The notes under the pieces: generated by a model | Database searches by the model: none | The model's input: the letters and a program-made list of their open reading frames with translations, nothing else | Told to the model about the DNA's origin: nothing | Shown: positions 48,955 to 56,578 of the stretch, in pieces | Layout of the letters: every line of letters begins with the position of its first letter | How positions within the stretch are numbered: position 1 is the stretch's first letter | Source of the DNA: Paracoccaceae bacterium | GTDB lineage: Bacteria; Pseudomonadota; Alphaproteobacteria; Rhodobacterales; Rhodobacteraceae | DNA: 64,000 nt | Reading direction: 5' to 3' | Assembly: GCA_030148225.1 (NCBI GenBank) | Contig: JASBTX010000033.1 | Coordinates: 150,219 to 214,218 of the forward strand | Program-made: the position numbers and the translations under genes

Positions 48955-49836
48955 TTGATCTGGGGTGAGGTCAATGCGCTTTGTGCAGACTGCGCCAAGA
49001 ATTTCGGGGAGTCCACCATAACGGTCGTCACACGCTTTGCGCCGAGCCCCACGGGGCGCCTGCATCTCGGCCACGCCTTCTCGGCGCTGACCGCGTTCCG
49101 CTTTGCCGAAGCGCACGGCGGCCGCTTCCTGCTGCGCATCGAGGACATCGACACCGGCCGCTGCCGCCCCGAATTCACGGACGGCATCTTCGAGGATCTC
49201 GCCTGGCTCGGCCTTGCCTGGGAAACGCCGGTGCGCCGCCAGTCCGAACACATGGACGATTATGCCGCGGCGCTCGCGCGTCTGAAGGCGCTCAGCGTGG
49301 TCTATCCGTGCTTCTGCACGCGCGCCGACATCGCCGCAGCGGCCACCGCCCCGCACGGCACGCAGCCGCTTTACCCCGGCACCTGCCGCGCGCTGGATGC
49401 GGAAACGCGAGCGCGGCGCATGGCGGAACCGCACGCATGGCGCATTGACGTCACCCGCGCCGCCGCCCTCGCCGGGCCACTGTCGTGGCATGACAGTGCG
49501 CAGGGCGAGATCGCGGCAACGCCCGAGGCCGAGGGCGACGTCGTCCTCGCCCGCAAGGACGCCGGCACCAGCTATCACCTCTCGGTCACCGTCGACGACG
49601 CACTGCAGGGCATCACCGACGTCGTGCGCGGCGAGGATCTGTTTGCAGCAACGCACATCCACCGCCTCCTGCAGGCGCTGCTGGGCCTGCCGACGCCGCG
49701 CTATCACCACCATGCGCTGCTCACCGGTCCGGATGGCAAGCGCCTCGCCAAGCGCGACCGCGCCGAAACGCTCGCCGAACTTCGCGCACGGGGCACCTCG
49801 CCGCAGGCGATAAAGCATCGGCTCGGCTTTGCCTGA
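48955..49836 (+). CDS. gluQ: Glutamyl-Q tRNA(Asp) synthetase
   Basis: A truncated GluRS paralogue that attaches glutamate to queuosine at the tRNA-Asp wobble base. It has the class I signature FAPSPTGRLHLGHAF, a zinc site (PCFCTRADI and YPGTCR) and the KRLAKRD form of KMSKS, and it lacks the anticodon-binding half, as expected. The boundary given uses the first canonical codon in frame, TTG at 48955. Homology begins at TVVTRFAPSP, and the codon before it (49018-49020) is ATA, six bases after GGGGAG, exactly where ATG would be expected. The real start is therefore probably 49018. A queuosine-precursor transporter is encoded later in this half. Confidence 0.93.
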   Translation: MIWGEVNALCADCAKNFGESTITVVTRFAPSPTGRLHLGHAFSALTAFRFAEAHGGRFLLRIEDIDTGRCRPEFTDGIFEDLAWLGLAWETPVRRQSEHMDDYAAALARLKALSVVYPCFCTRADIAAAATAPHGTQPLYPGTCRALDAETRARRMAEPHAWRIDVTRAAALAGPLSWHDSAQGEIAATPEAEGDVVLARKDAGTSYHLSVTVDDALQGITDVVRGEDLFAATHIHRLLQALLGLPTPRYHHHALLTGPDGKRLAKRDRAETLAELRARGTSPQAIKHRLGFA

Positions 49837-49892
49837 CGCGCCGACTTTTGTTAGGCGCTTCCCGCCGGGGGGCGAAACAAGGAGATCGACAC

Positions 49893-50849
49893 GTGTGGCG
49901 TATCGCGCTCGCCGCTCCCTTTTCCGTTGCCGCGGTCACAGCGGCCGCGCAGACGACGCCTCCCGTCGCGGTGCCGGCTGAAGAAAGACCTGCCGAAGGC
50001 GTTCTGCCCGCGCCCGTTGCAGAGATGATCCGCGCCGCGGAACCCGGCCAGCTCGATACCATTGCCGCACTCGCACGGCGAACGCAGCCGCAGGCAATGG
50101 CCGAGATCGATGCGATGGTTTCGGAAATCCGCGCCGCGCATGAAGCGGAGAAGCAGCGCCGTCGGGTGCTCGCCACGCAGGGTTTCACAAACGGCTGGGA
50201 AGGCGAGGCCGCGCTCGGCGCGACCTTCACCAGCGGCAACACCGACGAGCGCGGCGCTTCCGGCAAGATCGATCTGGTGAAACAGGGCCTCACGTGGCGT
50301 CACCGGATCTTCGCCGAAGCCGATTTCCAGGAATCGGACGGCGAGCGCACGCGCGAACGCTATGGCGCGTCCTATCAGGCCGACCACCGTTTCAGCCCGC
50401 GTTTCTACACGTTCGGTTTCGTCGGCTGGGAAAGTGACCGCTTCGCCGGCTTCAACCGTCGTTTCACCGAATCCGCCGGTTTCGGCTGGATCGCTGCGGA
50501 AAGGCCGCGGGTCCGGCTTGCCTTCGAAGGCGGCCCGGCGCTCCGCCAGACGCGCTCCGTCTTCGACGAGCTGGAGCCGGATGCGGATCGCAACCGGAAC
50601 GAGCTCAGTGTGCGCGGCAGGACGAATCTCCGCTGGACCGTGGTCGGCGACCTGATCTTCACCGAGGAAGCCGGCTTCGTCGTCGGTGACGGCAACGACA
50701 CGCTGTTCGCGAACAGCGCGCTCACCACCAAGCTCATCGGCAATCTCTCGACGCGGCTGTCGTTCGACGTGAAGCACGAAACCGATCCGCCCGACGACAA
50801 GGTGAAGACCGACACGGTGACGCGCGCCAGCCTCGTCTACAAATTCTGA
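49893..50849 (+). CDS. DUF481 outer-membrane beta-barrel protein
   Basis: A 318-residue exported protein. The GTG at 49893 follows AAGGAG and gives a signal peptide (WRIALAAPFSVAAVTAAAQ, cut after AAAQ or nearby). A helical stretch, about residues 45-105, precedes the DUF481 barrel, which opens GWEGEAALGATFTSGNTDERG and shows alternating beta-strands to the C-terminal VTRASLVYKF, with the aromatic last residue that suits Bam-dependent outer membrane insertion. The function of DUF481 barrels is unknown (E. coli YdiY is a relative). A 15-bp tandem repeat covers its stop codon. Confidence 0.9.
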   Translation: MWRIALAAPFSVAAVTAAAQTTPPVAVPAEERPAEGVLPAPVAEMIRAAEPGQLDTIAALARRTQPQAMAEIDAMVSEIRAAHEAEKQRRRVLATQGFTNGWEGEAALGATFTSGNTDERGASGKIDLVKQGLTWRHRIFAEADFQESDGERTRERYGASYQADHRFSPRFYTFGFVGWESDRFAGFNRRFTESAGFGWIAAERPRVRLAFEGGPALRQTRSVFDELEPDADRNRNELSVRGRTNLRWTVVGDLIFTEEAGFVVGDGNDTLFANSALTTKLIGNLSTRLSFDVKHETDPPDDKVKTDTVTRASLVYKF

Positions 50850-50865
50850 TTCTACAAATTCTGAT
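50836..50865. repeat. 15-bp tandem duplication across the DUF481 stop codon
   Basis: TCTACAAATTCTGAT occurs twice back to back. Each copy encodes the last residues YKF and the stop, so the second copy repeats the end of the gene without altering the product. Confidence 0.85.
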
Positions 50866-50919
50866 CGCCGGCACGCTGCGGCGTGACATGGGCGCCGAAA
50901 CCCGTATTACTCTTGCCTC

Positions 50920-51123
50920 ATGACCGGACTCGTCATTGCCCTCATCGTTATCGGAGCGCTTGCGACCGCCGCCGTGCTCGTGCGCGGCATCATCGTGATG
51001 GCGCGCGGAAAGGACATCACCGGCCAGCAGTCGAACAAGCTGATGAGCTACCGCGTGCTGCTGCAGGGGATTACCGTCATCCTTGTCATCATCCTTATCA
51101 TGATGACCCGGAACGGCGGCTGA
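50920..51123 (+). CDS. Small twin-transmembrane protein (HIG1-like)
   Basis: A 67-residue protein with two hydrophobic helices, LVIALIVIGALATAAVLVRG and VLLQGITVILVIILIMM, joined by the polar loop ARGKDITGQQSNKLMSYR. This is the pattern of twin-TM/HIG1-like proteins of alphaproteobacteria. Relatives are linked to respiratory complexes or are uncharacterised. It sits 4 bp before the cob(I)alamin adenosyltransferase gene, an association often seen in alphaproteobacteria, and is likely co-transcribed with it. A role in cobalamin use is only inferred from that placement. Confidence 0.85.
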   Translation: MTGLVIALIVIGALATAAVLVRGIIVMARGKDITGQQSNKLMSYRVLLQGITVILVIILIMMTRNGG

Positions 51124-51127
51124 TTTC

Positions 51128-51688
51128 ATGGTCAAGCTCAACAAGATCTACACGCGCACCGGCGACGACGGTACGACGGGCCTCGTCGATGGCAGCCGCC
51201 GCGCCAAGCACGATATGCGCGTCGCCGCGTACGGCACCGCCGACGAGGCGAACAGCGCGATCGGCGTCGCGCGGCTCCATGCCGAAGGCGCGGACGATGC
51301 AATGCTCGCGCGCATCCAGAACGACCTGTTCGATCTCGGCGCCGACCTCGCGACCCCCGGAGAGATCACGGGCGCGCTCCGCGTCACGCAGGCGCAGGTT
51401 GACCGGCTGGAGCGCGAAATCGACGCGATGAACGTTGATCTGGAACCACTCACCAGCTTCATCCTGCCCGGCGGATCCGCGCTTGCGGCCCAGCTTCACG
51501 TCGCCCGCACGGTCGTTCGCCGCGCCGAGCGAATCGCCGTGGAGGCGAACGAGACCGATGCGATCGGCGAGCTGCCCATCAAATATTTGAACCGATTGTC
51601 GGATCATTTGTTTGTCATGGCACGTCACTGCAACGACAAGGGCAGGGCCGACGTGCTCTGGGTTCCGGGCGCCAACCGGGAAGGCTGA
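51128..51688 (+). CDS. Cob(I)alamin adenosyltransferase, PduO type
   Basis: A 186-residue trimeric ATP:corrinoid adenosyltransferase. The ATP-binding N-terminus is KIYTRTGDDGTTGLVDG, the conserved core is AYGTADEANSAIG, and the C-terminal ATP/cobalamin region is LPIKYLNRLSDHLFVMAR. It attaches the 5'-deoxyadenosyl group to reduced cobalamin, forming coenzyme B12 for enzymes such as methylmalonyl-CoA mutase. It follows the twin-TM gene by 4 bp and precedes egtB by 29 bp, so the stretch may be one transcript. No other cobalamin genes are in the window. Confidence 0.94.
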   Translation: MVKLNKIYTRTGDDGTTGLVDGSRRAKHDMRVAAYGTADEANSAIGVARLHAEGADDAMLARIQNDLFDLGADLATPGEITGALRVTQAQVDRLEREIDAMNVDLEPLTSFILPGGSALAAQLHVARTVVRRAERIAVEANETDAIGELPIKYLNRLSDHLFVMARHCNDKGRADVLWVPGANREG

Positions 51689-51717
51689 ACGCGGCCCTTC
51701 CCGAACAGGGAGGACGC

Positions 51718-52908
51718 ATGGCTTCACAAACGATTTGCGCGCACGCGGCGCTCCGCCGGTTCCTTTCAAGGATACGGCGACACAGCGTTGATCTCGTCGC
51801 GCCGCTTTCGGACGCGGATGCGAGCGCGCAGTCGATGCCCGATGCGAGCCCGGCGAAATGGCACCTCGCGCACACGACATGGTTCTTCGAAACCTTCGTG
51901 CTTGCCCCGCATGTGCCGGGTTACAGCCTGTTCGATCCGGCATACGGCTTCCTGTTCAACAGCTATTACGAAGCCGCCGGGCCGCGCCTTCGCCGCGACC
52001 GGCGCGGGATGCTGACGCGGCCGGCGCTCGCCGAAATCCTCGCCTGGCGCGCTCACGTCGATGCTGCGCTCGACCGCGCGATCGATGATCTGCCGGACTC
52101 CGCGCGGACGCTGATCACACTCGGTTGCCACCACGAGCAACAGCATCAGGAACTGCTGCTGACCGACATCTTGCACCTGTTTTCGGAAAACCCCATCGCG
52201 CCCGTTTATGCGGAGGACGCGCCCTTCCCTGCGTTGAACGCCGATGCCCATGATTGGCTGGCGCACCCCGGCGGCATCGTTTCCATCGGCCACGCCGGAG
52301 GCAGTTTCGCGTTTGACTGCGAAACGCCCCGCCACCCCGAACTGCTGCAACCCTTCGCGCTCGGATCGCGGCTGGTAACGAACGCCGAATGGGCCGCGTT
52401 CATCGACGATGGCGGCTACCGCATGCCGACACTCTGGCTTTCGGACGGGTGGACATGGGCCGAGCAGAATGACGTCACGGCACCACTTTACTGGCGGCGC
52501 GAGGACGGCGGCTGGTCCACGATGACGCTCGCCGGGCGGCAGGCAGTCGATCCCGCGGCACCGGCAACGCATGTCAGTTACTTCGAAGCGGATGCCTTCG
52601 CGCGCTGGGCCGGCGCGCGTCTGCCGCGCGAGGCGGAATGGGAAGCGATGGCCGAAAACGCGGCGCTCTTGCAGCTGTTCGGCGCCTGCTGGCAATGGAC
52701 CCAGAGCGCCTACGCCGCCTACCCCGGCTTTCGCCCGGCCGCGGGGGCGGTGGGGGAGTATAACGGCAAGTTCATGTGCGGGCAGTTCATCCTGCGGGGC
52801 TCGTCGTGCGCGACACCCGAAGGCCATGCCCGCCCCACCTACCGCAACTTCTTCTATCCCCACCAGCGCTGGCAATTCACCGGCGTGCGGCTGGCGAAGG
52901 ACATTTAG
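51718..52908 (+). CDS. egtB: Ergothioneine biosynthesis sulfoxide synthase EgtB
   Basis: A 396-residue non-haem iron enzyme with an N-terminal DinB-like domain and a C-terminal formylglycine-generating-enzyme (FGE-sulfatase) domain. It couples hercynine to a thiol donor through oxygen-dependent C-S bond formation. The iron-binding histidines are in WHLAHTTWFFETFVL near residue 45 and in CHHEQQHQELLLTDIL near residue 137. The FGE part ends FILRGSSCATPEGHARPTYR and FTGVRLAKD. egtD follows 13 bp later. The thiol donor (gamma-glutamylcysteine or cysteine) cannot be told, and no egtA, egtC or egtE gene is adjacent. Confidence 0.94.
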   Translation: MASQTICAHAALRRFLSRIRRHSVDLVAPLSDADASAQSMPDASPAKWHLAHTTWFFETFVLAPHVPGYSLFDPAYGFLFNSYYEAAGPRLRRDRRGMLTRPALAEILAWRAHVDAALDRAIDDLPDSARTLITLGCHHEQQHQELLLTDILHLFSENPIAPVYAEDAPFPALNADAHDWLAHPGGIVSIGHAGGSFAFDCETPRHPELLQPFALGSRLVTNAEWAAFIDDGGYRMPTLWLSDGWTWAEQNDVTAPLYWRREDGGWSTMTLAGRQAVDPAAPATHVSYFEADAFARWAGARLPREAEWEAMAENAALLQLFGACWQWTQSAYAAYPGFRPAAGAVGEYNGKFMCGQFILRGSSCATPEGHARPTYRNFFYPHQRWQFTGVRLAKDI

Positions 52909-52921
52909 GAACGGACACGTC

Positions 52922-53884
52922 ATGACGTCAGCAACAGAAGACCTGGTGAAAGACGATTTCGCGGATGCCGTGGTGCGGGGCCTGTCGCAGACCCGCAAGG
53001 TGATTCCGGCGCGCTACCTTTATGATCGGCGCGGTTCGGAGCTTTTCGAAGCGATCACCACGCTTCCCGAATATTACCCGACCCGCACCGAAACCGGGCT
53101 TCTGGACGCGCACGCCGATGAAATCGGATGGATCGCGGGTGCGGGCAAGGTCGTCGTGGAATTCGGATCCGGATCATCGACGAAAACACCGATCTTCGTG
53201 GAGGCGGTGCGCGCCGCCGCTTATGTGCCCATCGACATTTCCGCGGGTTTCCTGCGCGATGCGGCGGCGCGGCTGGAGCAGGTGCTGCCCGGCCTCGATA
53301 TCCTGCCGGTGGCGGCCGACTTCACGAAACCGATCATGCTGCCGCACGCCGCCCGGGACCGCCCGATGATCGGCTTCTTCCCCGGCTCGACGATCGGCAA
53401 CCTCACCCATGCCGCCGCCGTCGACCTGCTGCGCGCGTTCCGTGCCACGCTCGGAGAGGCGCCGTGGCTCGCCATCGGCATCGATCTGCGCAAGAACCCG
53501 CGCCTGATCGAGGCGGCATATGACGATTCAGCAGGCGTCACCGCCGCGTTCAACCTCAACCTGCTGGCGCGCATCAATCGCGAACTCGGCGGCGATATCC
53601 CGCTGGATGCCTTCGAACACCGCGCACTGTGGAACGACGATCTGGGGCGCATCGAAATGCACCTCGCCGCGACGCGCGACGTCCGCTTCCATGCGGTCGG
53701 CGAAACATTCAGCCTCCGTGAGGGCGAGACGATCCACACCGAAAACAGCCACAAGTACACGATCGAGGAGGCGCGCCTGCTCGCCCGCGCCGCCGGGTGG
53801 CGACCAGTCCGCTACTGGATGGACGCGCGCGGCCTGTTCAGCCTGCATCTTTGGCGCGGCGGCGCGGACGAAATGGAGCCCTGA
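52922..53884 (+). CDS. egtD: L-histidine N-alpha-methyltransferase EgtD
   Basis: A 320-residue SAM-dependent enzyme that trimethylates histidine to hercynine, the first committed step of ergothioneine synthesis. The family N-terminus KVIPARYLYDRRGSELFEAI is followed by SAM motif I VVEFGSGSSTKTP, GFFPGSTIGNL, and the histidine-site region GETIHTENSHKYTIEEA. The ATG at 52922 starts MTSATEDLV; the frame is open upstream through egtB. It lies directly downstream of egtB, so the two supply the low-mass thiol histidine betaine. A hairpin follows at the stop codon. Confidence 0.96.
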   Translation: MTSATEDLVKDDFADAVVRGLSQTRKVIPARYLYDRRGSELFEAITTLPEYYPTRTETGLLDAHADEIGWIAGAGKVVVEFGSGSSTKTPIFVEAVRAAAYVPIDISAGFLRDAAARLEQVLPGLDILPVAADFTKPIMLPHAARDRPMIGFFPGSTIGNLTHAAAVDLLRAFRATLGEAPWLAIGIDLRKNPRLIEAAYDDSAGVTAAFNLNLLARINRELGGDIPLDAFEHRALWNDDLGRIEMHLAATRDVRFHAVGETFSLREGETIHTENSHKYTIEEARLLARAAGWRPVRYWMDARGLFSLHLWRGGADEMEP

Positions 53885-53907
53885 CCCTCATTTCACGGCT
53901 CCATTTC
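53870..53907. terminator. Inverted repeat spanning the egtD stop
   Basis: GAAATGGAGCC and GGCTCCATTTC are perfect 11-bp arms around 16 nt and include the egtD stop codon. There is no T-run, so this may be an mRNA-end hairpin or an attenuating structure. Confidence 0.5.
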
Positions 53908-54025
53908 ACTGGGTATGGTGGGGATTCGATCCAGCCCGGCATGGGCGAATCCCCGTACACCGCCCCGATTTGACGATGATCTGACGGAGCGTTCGCGCGG
54001 CCGCTGACGCTGGTGGCCTAGATGA

Positions 54026-54033
54026 ACACGTGT
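54026..54033. promoter_or_regulatory. Palindrome in the leader of the YcaO/TfuA locus
   Basis: ACACGTGT is an 8-bp palindrome in the 522-bp gap between egtD and the peptide gene. It could be a regulator site, but a single short palindrome is weak evidence. Confidence 0.2.
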
Positions 54034-54091
54034 CGGTGGTGGTGGTCGCAGCCGCTGCCGGCACGGAATTTTCATTCGAAAGCACGAAACC

Positions 54092-54322
54092 ATGCCGTCC
54101 GATCTCAAGCGCGTCCTTATTACCGCCGCGCTCGCCGCCGCCGCGTTCAACGCCACCGCGCCCGCCAGTCGCGCCGTCCACATGCAGGGCGCGTCCGCGA
54201 TGCTTGCGGGTACCGATGCGGCGAAACAAACCTTCGTCGCCGAGCACCGTCCAAGCAGAATCCGGATCGGGAAGTGTGCAGGGGAGGAGGGCGCGCCCTT
54301 TGCCAACCTCCTCGAAATCTGA
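54092..54322 (+). CDS. Possible small exported protein, unknown
   Basis: A 76-residue frame in the gap between egtD and the candidate precursor. Its N-terminus, SDLKRVLITAALAAAAFNA, looks like a Sec signal with a possible cut after TAPASRA. The remainder is short, polar and has one Cys. The ribosome site is poor and there is no recognised family. It precedes the peptide gene by 84 bp on the same strand. It could be a second small gene of the YcaO/TfuA locus or chance coding; GC-rich DNA often leaves such frames open. Confidence 0.35.
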   Translation: MPSDLKRVLITAALAAAAFNATAPASRAVHMQGASAMLAGTDAAKQTFVAEHRPSRIRIGKCAGEEGAPFANLLEI

Positions 54323-54406
54323 TCTTCACCCTCTTTGTCTCTGGCGCTTTTCCGCGGCCGGACGTAGGCAATGCGGACTGAATCCATCAGGCAGGAGGCA
54401 GAACCC

Positions 54407-54679
54407 ATGAGCATTCCCCCGACGATCACGCGCGTTGAGCTCGGCGGCTCCAGTGACCCGACCTTCATCATCAAGGATGGCGAGACGTACTACGTCACCC
54501 AGTCGGTCGCGACCTACGAACTCGCGAAGGCGACGACCGCGCAGGAAAAGAGCGACGTCGAAAACCTCGTCCGCATCTTCGAGGCTGCGAAGAAGGCCGG
54601 GGATTCTGTCGAGGCCGTGAAGCTGCCGAAGTCCAACAACGTCATGGCCTTCCAGCAGACCTGGGGCGGCGGCAGGTAA
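54407..54679 (+). CDS. Candidate RiPP precursor peptide beside YcaO/TfuA
   Basis: A 90-residue acidic-to-neutral peptide with no Cys. The ATG at 54407 has AGGAGG eight bases before it, one of the strongest ribosome sites in the window, so it is well translated. The first two-thirds (TRVELGGSSDPTFIIKDGE and a predicted helix ENLVRIFEAAKKAGD) could be a leader. The tail KLPKSNNVMAFQQTWGGGR ends in Trp and a Gly run and would be the core. YcaO starts 19 bp after its stop. Because Cys is lacking, thiazole formation is excluded; backbone thioamidation of Gly or azoline formation on Ser/Thr would fit. The precursor role is inferred from size, position and partners. Confidence 0.7.
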   Translation: MSIPPTITRVELGGSSDPTFIIKDGETYYVTQSVATYELAKATTAQEKSDVENLVRIFEAAKKAGDSVEAVKLPKSNNVMAFQQTWGGGR

Positions 54680-54698
54680 AGCGGGCAGCCGGTTCGTG

Positions 54699-55877
54699 AT
54701 GAACGGTGACGCTGCCGGAACCCGGCGGCGAGCGGATGGTCATGACCGATTGCTTCCCGAATGGCTGACGCTGGTACCGCCCTCGGACCGCTGGCGGCAG
54801 GTCGATGCCGCCGAAATGCTGGCACGCCTTGGCCCGGCGCTCGAGTGGGCGGGCGTCACCCGGATCGGCGAGGTGACGCACCTTGACCGCATCGGTCTGC
54901 CGGTGTTTCAGGCGGTGCGGCCGATGAGCCGGTCTCTCGCCGTGCATCAGGGCAAGGGGCGCTGCGAGGCCGATGCGCGCATTTCCGCAGCGATGGAAGC
55001 GATCGAGGGGGCCTGCGCGGAGTCCGTGCAGGCGGACGGGCCTTTCTGCCGTTTTGACGATCTTCCCGAAGAGGCGCGTCTGCCGCGCTTCCTCGATTAT
55101 GGCGAGGTGCGGCCGAGCCGCACGCAATGGCCGGACGCGCCGATCCGCTGGCACGCGGCCGAACGCTTCCCCGAAGGCGGCCGCGCCTTCGTTCCCTTCG
55201 ACACGGTTTCGGTGGATTTCACCTTCGACGGCGACAGCCCGTTCGCGCGCTCGAGCCTGGGCCTCGGTGCGGGGGCAAGCCTTGAGGACGCCACGCGCGC
55301 GGCACTCTTCGAACGCATCGAACGCGACGCGCAGGCCTATTGGCTGAAAAGCGGCATGGCCGGGCAGGCCCGCGCGCGCGTCGATCCAGAAACGATCGAA
55401 GCCCCGTGGTTCCACGCGCTGGTCGATCATCTCGCGGTTCTCGGCATCGCCATTGCCGTCTACATCGTCGAAGGTGTCGGCCGGCTGCCCGTGGTGATGT
55501 GCCGTCTCGACGATCCGGGCTATGCGCCCTCGTTTCTCGGCGCCGCCTGCCGCCCCGATCCCGACGACGCGCTGTTCCGCGCCTTTGCGGAGGCGGCGCA
55601 GTCGCGCCTCACCATCATCAGCGGCGCGCGCGACGATATCACGCCCGAAGAGCCCACGCAGGCCGGCCGCCGCGCGCTCGGGGCGCCGACCGGTCAAAGC
55701 ACGGACTGGCGCCGCGTGCGCGATGCCTATTACGCGCGCCCGTCCCTTCCCGCGCTCTGCACGGGCCTTGCGGAAGACGGCGTGCGAAACATGCTGCGAT
55801 GCGACCTCTCGCTGCCCGGCGTCAGCGTCGTGCGGCTCTGGATGCCGGGTCTGCTGGGCGCCGAACAATGCCTCTAA
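54699..55877 (+). CDS. YcaO-family ATP-dependent peptide-modifying enzyme
   Basis: A 392-residue YcaO protein, which activates peptide backbone amides with ATP to make azolines, amidines or, with TfuA, thioamides. The ATP/Mg-binding features are QGKGRCEADARISAAMEAIE (Gly-rich loop plus Glu pair), SLGLGAGASLEDATRAALFE followed by RIERDA, and the helix AFAEAAQSRL. The C-terminus LLGAEQCL is not the proline-rich tail of azoline-forming YcaOs, which favours other chemistry. Either GTG 54696 or ATG 54699 starts it. It is preceded by the small peptide gene and overlaps tfuA by 10 bp. It differs from E. coli-type YcaO (ribosomal S12 modification) in size. Confidence 0.92.
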   Translation: MNGDAAGTRRRADGHDRLLPEWLTLVPPSDRWRQVDAAEMLARLGPALEWAGVTRIGEVTHLDRIGLPVFQAVRPMSRSLAVHQGKGRCEADARISAAMEAIEGACAESVQADGPFCRFDDLPEEARLPRFLDYGEVRPSRTQWPDAPIRWHAAERFPEGGRAFVPFDTVSVDFTFDGDSPFARSSLGLGAGASLEDATRAALFERIERDAQAYWLKSGMAGQARARVDPETIEAPWFHALVDHLAVLGIAIAVYIVEGVGRLPVVMCRLDDPGYAPSFLGAACRPDPDDALFRAFAEAAQSRLTIISGARDDITPEEPTQAGRRALGAPTGQSTDWRRVRDAYYARPSLPALCTGLAEDGVRNMLRCDLSLPGVSVVRLWMPGLLGAEQCL

Positions 55878-56578
55878 GCGTCTACATCGGCCCGACGCTC
55901 CCCCCCGAAAACCGCCCCGCCGCCGACAACATCATATACTTCCCCCCCGCCACCGCCGGAGACCTGCTCGCGCTCGCCAAACAGCCGCCGCACCGCGTGC
56001 TGCTGATCGACGGCATCTTCGAAGCGGCGAGGGCGCCCTGGCACAAGGAGATCCTCGTGCTCCTCGCCGAAGGCTTCGATGTCTGGGGCGCCGCCAGCCT
56101 CGGCGCGCTCCGCGCCGCCGAGCTTCACCGCTTCGGGATGCGACCCGAAGGCGCCATCGCGCACGCCTATGCCGCCGGGCGCATCATCGGGGACGACGAG
56201 GTCGCGGTGGCACATGCGCCGGCCGCGTTCGGCCACCGGGCGCTCTCCCTGGCACAGGTCGATGTGCGCGCGACCCTCGCCGCGGCGCTTCGCACCCGCC
56301 TGCTGACAAAAGACGAAGCCCGACTCCTGCGCGCCGCGTCGCACACGATCTTCTTCAAGGACCGCACGATGCCGGCGCTGCTGTCTGCCGCCGCGCGTTT
56401 GTTGCCCGATCGTGCCGCGGGGCTCGCGGCGTGGCTCCCATCCGGCTTCGTCTCGCGGAAGGCGCACGACGGACGGCAGGCGATCGATGCCGCGCTCGCC
56501 GCGCCATTCACACCGCACCGCCGCCCACCGCCACCCGAAACGCTGTTCCTCAAGCGGCTTCGGGATGAGCGTTCCTGA
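55868..56578 (+). CDS. TfuA-like protein (YcaO partner)
   Basis: A 236-residue TfuA-domain protein named after the trifolitoxin locus. It begins MPLSVYIGPTLPP. The family core VLLIDGIFEAARAPWHKEIL and DVWGAASLGALRAAELHRFG (the GAxSxGALRAAEL signature) is present in about residues 50-100. TfuA with YcaO installs thioamides, for example on methyl-CoM reductase Gly in methanogens and in thiovarsolin-type peptides, probably by delivering sulfide to the activated amide. Its start is within ycaO (10-bp overlap), so the two are co-translated. The 3' end overlaps the convergent regulator gene by 29 bp. Confidence 0.92.
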   Translation: MPLSVYIGPTLPPENRPAADNIIYFPPATAGDLLALAKQPPHRVLLIDGIFEAARAPWHKEILVLLAEGFDVWGAASLGALRAAELHRFGMRPEGAIAHAYAAGRIIGDDEVAVAHAPAAFGHRALSLAQVDVRATLAAALRTRLLTKDEARLLRAASHTIFFKDRTMPALLSAAARLLPDRAAGLAAWLPSGFVSRKAHDGRQAIDAALAAPFTPHRRPPPPETLFLKRLRDERS

